From Gonatopus flavifemur (lineage: Eukaryota; Arthropoda; Insecta; Hymenoptera; Dryinidae), in the NCBI GenBank assembly GCA_018340375.1, contig JAFFJZ010000017.1, forward strand, positions 4,020,001 through 4,084,000: 64,000 nt of DNA, given 5' to 3'. Below are positions 58,736 through 64,000 of the stretch, in pieces. The translations under genes and the position numbers were made by a program. The first letter of the stretch is position 1. Each line of letters opens with the position of its first letter. The notes beneath the pieces were generated by a model. That model did not search any database, was not told where the DNA came from, and was given only the letters and a program-made list of their open reading frames with translations.

Positions 58736-58865
58736 TTTCACTCAAACAGTCATGAAAATGTTTATTTACTGATAGTGGATGTGAAGATGAAAATCTTTGC
58801 TAGTTCCAATAGAAGCACTCATTTTCACTCAAACAGTCATGAAAATGTTTATTTACTGATAGTGG
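58698..58865. repeat. Exact 84 bp tandem duplication over the CACTA second-gene start
   Basis: Two identical 84 bp units contain GATGAAAATCTTTGCTAGTT, CCAATAGAAGCACTCATTTT and AACAGTCATGAAAATG. The gene's start codon region is therefore present twice. Only the left unit is followed by the splice donor; the right unit's ATG opens an 18-codon frame ending in TAA. Confidence 0.85.
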
Positions 58866-59096
58866 ATGTTGACGAAGCTCAACTTCCATGGATTGCGTAC
58901 GACGTTGTTCACGTAAAGGCAAACTTTTTTACCGACATGTTAGTGGCGCTGCTGTCCTATTAGGGGTGAGCTGCCTGCCCAAACCGAAGGAACAGCTATT
59001 CCAAAATCAAGGCATGCAACTCTCAATGTATTTGGTAAAGCAGCACTTCTCACCGAGAGAGCAGCTTACCCAAACTTTTTTCAGTGCAATATTTCA

Positions 59097-59172
59097 ATCA
59101 CCGATGTTAGGCTAGCGGTAAATGACTTTCTCCTGAGTTCAGAAGTTCTTGGTTCGATTCCCCTTTGCAAAT
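59097..59172 (+). repeat. tRNA-derived SINE-like sequence
   Basis: A-box-like TTAGGCTAGCGGT near 59107 and a perfect B-box GGTTCGATTCC at about 59151-59161 are followed by a T-run that could terminate RNA polymerase III. The acceptor and anticodon stems do not pair, so it is not called a tRNA gene. Confidence 0.4.
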
Positions 59173-59184
59173 TTTTTTTTTTTA

Positions 59185-59337
59185 CTTTCTTTGGGCTCAC
59201 TTTCATGCACGCTTTACATCCGCCAAATGACTCCTCCGAAACGCTTCTGATACTTTGAATTGACCCTTTGATTACTCTCATAGGACTCTCTAATAACGTC
59301 TTTGTAACTCTTCCCAGAACGCTCCATTTTCACCAGG
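59185..59337. mobile_element. 5'-truncated copy of a CCCTGG MITE
   Basis: Ends TTTTCACCAGGG, the same right terminus as 14792-15029, and has matching words GCACGCTTTAC, AACGCTTCT and AACGCTCC. The left terminus is missing. Confidence 0.5.
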
Positions 59338-59439
59338 GTAATGTGTGTCATATTGCCTTTCTACCAATACATAGTAGTGAAGCGCGGTTTGGTGTTATTT
59401 TTTTTTATCATCTTTGAATAAATCAATAAAAGTAAATTC

Positions 59440-59862
59440 AGTGAAATTCCATGCAAAGATATGATAAGAATTTCATCCGAAATTTTACATACGAAACGAT
59501 AGCGATACATCAGGAAATTCTACGAAAAAATACGACTGAAAATTTATCCAAAAACTTACATACGAAACGATAGTAAATCACGATGAAAACCACAAAAAGA
59601 TATGATTGAAATGGTATCCGAAATATTACATAAGAAACGATAGTCATACATCTCGGAGATGAAGAAAGGAATTGATAGAGTCCGCATATGAAATTGAAGA
59701 TAAAAAACGATAGTACTGAGATGAAAAAATTACGAAAGGATGACATAGAATCTCTATCGGGAATACAGGATAAAATTTCATACAACTACGATTCAAAGTC
59801 CATATTCAAAACGATAGAAAACTTTTCTATCGTTTTCTATCGGGTTTTGTCATCAGGGGAGT
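59440..59862. repeat. AAACGATAG-word-rich repeat
   Basis: At least six copies of (G)AAACGATAG or its complement CTATCGTTT occur at 59490-59850, with spaced ATACATC, GAAATT and TATCCGAAA words. It ends TTTTCTATCGGGTTTTGTC. It shares the word with the palindrome at 63546-63979 and probably belongs to a related family. Confidence 0.55.
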
Positions 59863-59974
59863 ATTTCTTCCTCCCTTTACTCTCCATTTTTCACTTTTGT
59901 GAAGAGATGTATAAAATGAATCTATAATACTTATGTCAATATTGCGAACAGTCTTAATGAACAGTCTAAACTAT

Positions 59975-60178
59975 GGGTCTATGGAAAAATATTGTCATGT
60001 GCACGTTGTTTATGGTATTTTGATTGGCAGCACGTAACCTTTGAAACGTAAGACCTTTACGTTTTCACTATCATGGAATGTTCAATACAAGACCTGGTAC
60101 TCACTATCAATTTCACACCTTCTAACTTCAGACTTCCGATTTCGAACTTTTTACAATTCGGAGTTTTTCCATAGACCC
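59975..60178. mobile_element. 204 bp MITE with perfect 8 bp duplication
   Basis: Ends GGGTCTATGGAAAAA and GTTTTTCCATAGACCC, flanked by TAAACTAT (59967-59974, 60179-60186). An 8 bp duplication suggests hAT-type mobilisation. Confidence 0.85.
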
Positions 60179-60504
60179 TAAACTATATCCAGATAAGGCT
60201 CTATGTATCACATATCCATAATATTATCGAAGCAGTCGTAAATTGTGTATCACAGTGAAATTAATATACAATACTGTATATAAATACATACAGGTAAAGC
60301 GCCACACATCATACACCCATCATAATATTTACTGGATGCCATTTGTACACTGTAATAAACAAATATTAGTTGAAATTTCAAATATTGCACTTATGAGAAA
60401 AAATCAGTATGATATTGGAACGTTGAATGATCAATAAATTGCTCGTTGTCAATAATTATATTAATTTGATTTGAGCTGGAAAATTCTTGAGATTAGCAGA
60501 CATA

Positions 60505-60613
60505 GGAAGCTTCCGAAATAGCTGATCCGAATGATCCGTATCAAGATCCAACCTTTTTGATTGGTTGGATCGTGATCCGGATCACTTGGATCAGCTACTT
60601 CGGAAGGCTCCAT
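60505..60613. repeat. ~110 bp hairpin saturated with GGATC
   Basis: GGAAGCTTCCGAAATAGCTG with ATCCGAAT is mirrored by GGATCAGCTACTTCGGAAGG. The stem holds about ten GATCC/GGATC words. Confidence 0.65.
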
Positions 60614-60619
60614 ATACTA

Positions 60620-63075
60620 CTAGTCATATATTATTGGTTATAGACATGCATTAAAAAAGGATATATATGTTATCTTTCTCAAGAACCATCAAAAACCCTG
60701 ATAGCATATACGTGGATGCATGAGTTTGATAAAAATTTGATCAAACCCGTGTGTCGTATGGAGACAGTTTGGTGAACATTTGATGGAATTTTTTTCAAAC
60801 TGTGTCATGTTCGTATGTCTATTATGATTTACAAGAACTTTGCATAAACTTTGAATTATCTGTGCTTTCAAGGAATATTTCACAATGTACCCATGTTTGT
60901 TATTACACCAATATTACAATACACACAAAAGACATGTGTGTATTGTAAGATGTTTTCTAAAAATTCAAACCTAAATCTACGCCTTGATTCATATTAAATG
61001 AACATTTATGCACAAATTCTTTGCGAGAGTTATAAAAAATATCACATAAAAAATTAGAATTATTCACTTAGAAGGAATATGTAATGATTTTTTTATTTTT
61101 TTTCAGTTCAAATTTTTTTAGACATCTTTTCCTGTAAATCTGTTATTTTGTGGAGAATTTCTGTCGGGATAAGTTGCGTGCAGATATACTTTTATTTTAT
61201 CAGTGAGGTATATTCTCTGCATGTAACGAAATATAATGGAAAAGTAATTTTTGGGAAGAACCAACTGCATGATTAACAGGAATGCTGAAAAACAATTTTT
61301 GGTTAGTTTGTCATTTTTACCAATTTTCAAGTGTCAGTGCGTGCATTAATTGAAGTTTAACACTGAACGTTAATAATAGCACTGTAGACTGACTTACAGG
61401 GTTTATTCTTTTATTAATATTCATTTTACAAGTAGGAAGGAAAGATACATTTTATAAATTCTGTAAACGGCACCGATAATTTCTACTCTCCTAACCTGAA
61501 TAATTAAATTTCATATGCCCTGTGATTGGTGAATTGTATCTTGGTTATTATTGGTCAAGAGTCCCCCCGTTTTCATATGGCAATATTTCGTCCTTGTCAC
61601 GTGTGGACCGCCATGATGTTTCTATTTCTTATATGTTACTGTCATCCCCCTGAGATTTCAGTGAACAATGTGTTATTATCGAGAGCACTTGAAGATCTCC
61701 CAAATATGTGTAAGATATCAGATTGAGCATTCAGAAGGTTAACATAAAGATATCGGAATGTCATCAAATGCGGCGATTTCTGAGGACAATAAGAGATTGT
61801 TAGAATGTTATCCAAACGGACTCTTCAAGGGGATTTCTCCTGAGATCTTAGGAGTGATACCATTCAGATATCAATTTACCATCAACAGAGCTCTTTCTCT
61901 CATAAGTTTTCACTGCGATTCGTCATCAAACGATCAAAACTACAGCTAAGTCATTTTTTCAGTGCAGTTACCGCAAGCGTGAATGTTCTACGTGGTATCA
62001 AAGGAGACTGAGAATTATCAGATCACCGTGGTACGCATCTCAACAGAAATCAAGCTGATTGTCGTGGCGTTGAGTGCACTATTGCCAAAATTGTGTTGAA
62101 GTTTGTACAACTAAAGTAGGATGTATGTATTCCTTTATTTATTTTTCGTCAGCACCTACTTACATTGCTTGTGAGCGCCACCCTCCCGTACAAATGCTCC
62201 CCACCTACTCTACTTACAAATACATGTTGGAGTTTCGGTCCTCTCACTGCTACCTAACGTTGTCGAATTTTATTTTGATGCAGAACAATTGTACCAGCAG
62301 AGCAGAATCATTATGTTCTGATCATTGAAGGAAAATATAAAAAAATAAAAGCGGAGGAATTTCAAAAAGACTTGGTCGAGGAGAGAGGAATCAACTACTC
62401 AAGTAACGACAGAATGAGAGATAAATACAAACCTCAATTAAACTTCATCCAAACCAATTTCTGAATGTTATACTTTGAAATAGGGGAGAGTGGGGACACT
62501 TGCACCATGGGGTGATATGCACCACAGCAGATATCTCTTAATTTTCCAAAATTTCTGAACTGTTCTTGCACGTGGCGTTTGCTGAATGGATGACCTAACT
62601 CCACACGAGTTCACAGGAATGTGGAATGAATCTCTGTTTTTTTATTGATATCAAAAGGTTTGGCACTCTCAAAATCGTTTGATTTGTGTCTCCTTAGTTT
62701 TTCAGAAAAAGTTTCCCATGATCTGTAAGTGATCTCAAACACCACGAAACCAATCTCAATCGAAAGTACAATCGTTGCACAATATTTTCATGATCCACTT
62801 TTTGACTGAAAATATCTGGAATTTTTTTGCGAGCATCAGTAGTCTGTTGATGCCGTGAGGGGTGCAATGCACCACAAATTGCGAGGATACTTGCACCACT
62901 TCCGATGTTTCATTTTTTTTATAGAAACAGGTATTCAGAATGATCCGTACACTCGGATGTTCGAATCTGAATGTTCTTCCGAAGAACAGAAGAGAGAAGG
63001 AGAGGAAGGAGAGAGAGAGAGAGAGATTCTTTTGTTTGATAAAATACTCTGTGAAACTCTTTGCTATTTCCATGA
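60620..63075. other. No gene recognised
   Basis: AT-rich sequence; open frames at 61526-61949 and 62074-62328 show no domain or splice support. 62480-62540 and 62855-62905 share ACTTGCACCA and ATGCACCAC words in direct orientation, perhaps ends of a decayed repeat. A (GAGA)n run lies at 63010-63026. Confidence 0.35.
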
Positions 63076-63079
63076 ATGA

Positions 63080-63330
63080 TCTCACTTCATATAAGTCAGG
63101 GGGGATAAACTCAATGAGAGAATTTTCATAATGAACTTCAGCGCCGCCAAGGGGAAGGCTACTGGAACTAACCTCACATGGATACATTTACACAAATGCT
63201 CAACAAATCATAAAAGTTTGTGACACAGTATCAGTGCCTTCATGTGAGATTAGTTCAAGTACCCTTCCTCTTGGCGGCGCTGAAATCAGTCTCAAGAACG
63301 TTCAATTGAGTTTATGCCTCCTGATATGAG
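63080..63330. repeat. Hairpin repeat, ~100 bp arms
   Basis: CTTCAGCGCCGCCAAGGGGA, ACTAACCTCACATG and GGGGGATAAACTCAATG in the left arm pair with CATGTGAGATTAGTTC, CCTCTTGGCGGCGCTGAAAT and CAATTGAGTTTATGCCTCC in the right arm. Short loop at about 63190-63235. Confidence 0.75.
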
Positions 63331-63545
63331 TTGGTAGGAGTGACAAATTTCACTTGTTTCCTCCGTTCATAGCAAACACTCTTGTGCAATTAGTTTTCAA
63401 TGAAAGGTTGTTGCTAGTATCAAACTCTAAACTGCATAAAGTTCATCTTGATCGTAAGTTCAGCTATTCACTTGTATATCTGATTATTCATTTCAAATAA
63501 ATACTGATAAATAGATTTGAAAATAGTGGTTATTATTCCAATTAG

Positions 63546-63979
63546 CCCTGCTAAATTATCCCCATAAAGAACGATACAAAACGATAAATTTTTCCTATAG
63601 TTTTCAATGAGGTTTCTGAATACGGAATTTACGAAGTTATATCGTTATCAAACGATAGAACTCTATCGTTCCTTACCGTTTTCTATAAAAATTTAACAGA
63701 TTGTATAGGGTTTTATCGTGAAATTCGTATTGGAAAAGTACTACTTATTCTAGAACACATAACTATTTTTTTCCAAATAACTGATACTTCTCCTATACGA
63801 ATTTCACGATAAAACCCTATACAATCTGTTAAATTTTTATAGAAAACGATAAAGAACGATAGAGTTCTATCGTTTGATAACGATATAACTTCGTAAATTC
63901 CGTATTCAGAAACCTCATTGAAAACTATAGAAAACATTTATCGTTTTGTATCGGTCCTTATTGGGAAAATTTAGCAGGG
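63546..63979. mobile_element. 434 bp palindromic MITE (CCCTGCTAAATT), CGATA-rich
   Basis: Ends CCCTGCTAAATTATCCCC and GGGAAAATTTAGCAGGG, flanked by AG (63544-63545, 63980-63981). The arms pair almost perfectly to the centre near 63755. AACGATAG, AACGATAA and CTATCGTT words are frequent. Confidence 0.8.
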
Positions 63980-64000
63980 AGAGGATCAATTACTCAGGGA

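Larger units (their letters stand above)
53501..59086 (-). mobile_element. CACTA (EnSpm-type) DNA transposon, 5586 bp
   Basis: Termini CACTGAAAAATGTTTGGGCA and its imperfect complement (right end read inward: CACTGAAAAAAGTTTGGGTA) are flanked by a 2 bp duplication, CA (53499-53500, 59087-59088). CACTG ends, a short target duplication, subterminal GCAGC/GCTGC words and a Tnp2-like transposase together identify the CACTA superfamily. All genes are on the minus strand: a second gene near the right end, the transposase near the left. Confidence 0.92.

Noticed and set aside
59097..59172. Functional tRNA gene
   Set aside because: Good B-box but poor A-box and no pairing acceptor or anticodon stems; a tRNA-derived SINE fragment fits better.

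Overview
This is a eukaryotic, AT-rich, transposon-dominated window. It most plausibly comes from an insect: the mobile elements present (mariner DD34D, DD41D Tc1/mariner relatives, hAT, CACTA, P, CR1/Jockey-type and RTE-type LINEs) are those of arthropod genomes. The species cannot be named from the sequence; Hymenoptera is a guess only. I see no conserved host housekeeping gene. Coordinates of splice sites and element ends were read by eye.

Layout. 0-9 kb: small MITEs, including a hAT-type MITE (1503-2158) beside an RTE-type LINE 3' fragment. 9.9-16.2 kb: a decayed DD41D element that contains a stack of four further elements nested in one another. 16.9-17.3 kb: an inverted duplication of a short unidentified coding fragment. 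17.9-37.35 kb: a 19.4 kb block whose two outer ends are about 150 bp inverted repeats. Inside it lie two diverged copies of one small, unrecognised, two-exon gene, facing outward in opposite directions (about 20.5-19.6 kb on minus; about 29.65-30.8 kb on plus). They share promoter, first exon, protein motif and 3' UTR. The centre holds an intact DD41D transposon (25873-27904) and a 1.5 kb palindrome; the right arm is split by a 4 kb degenerate LINE. 37.3-41.1 kb: a palindromic element and a P-element transposase relic. 41.7-51.6 kb: a roughly 125 bp tandem array and a duplicated unit, interrupted by nested foldbacks, a mariner with a broken transposase and a non-autonomous hAT. 52.2-59.1 kb: a motif-rich MITE and a nearly complete 5.6 kb CACTA transposon with a Tnp2-like transposase (one-base frame break) and a multi-exon second gene. 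59-64 kb: MITEs and a final palindrome.

The two most unusual signals are these. (1) The outward-facing paralogous gene pair, in which the start codon seems to be assembled across the splice junction in both copies, sits in symmetric positions inside an inverted-repeat-bounded block. (2) A recurring class of non-autonomous elements begins CCC (or CTC), ends GGG, is flanked by a 2 bp duplication of variable sequence (GA, TA, TC, CA, AA, TT, AG), and is often filled with an element-specific short word.
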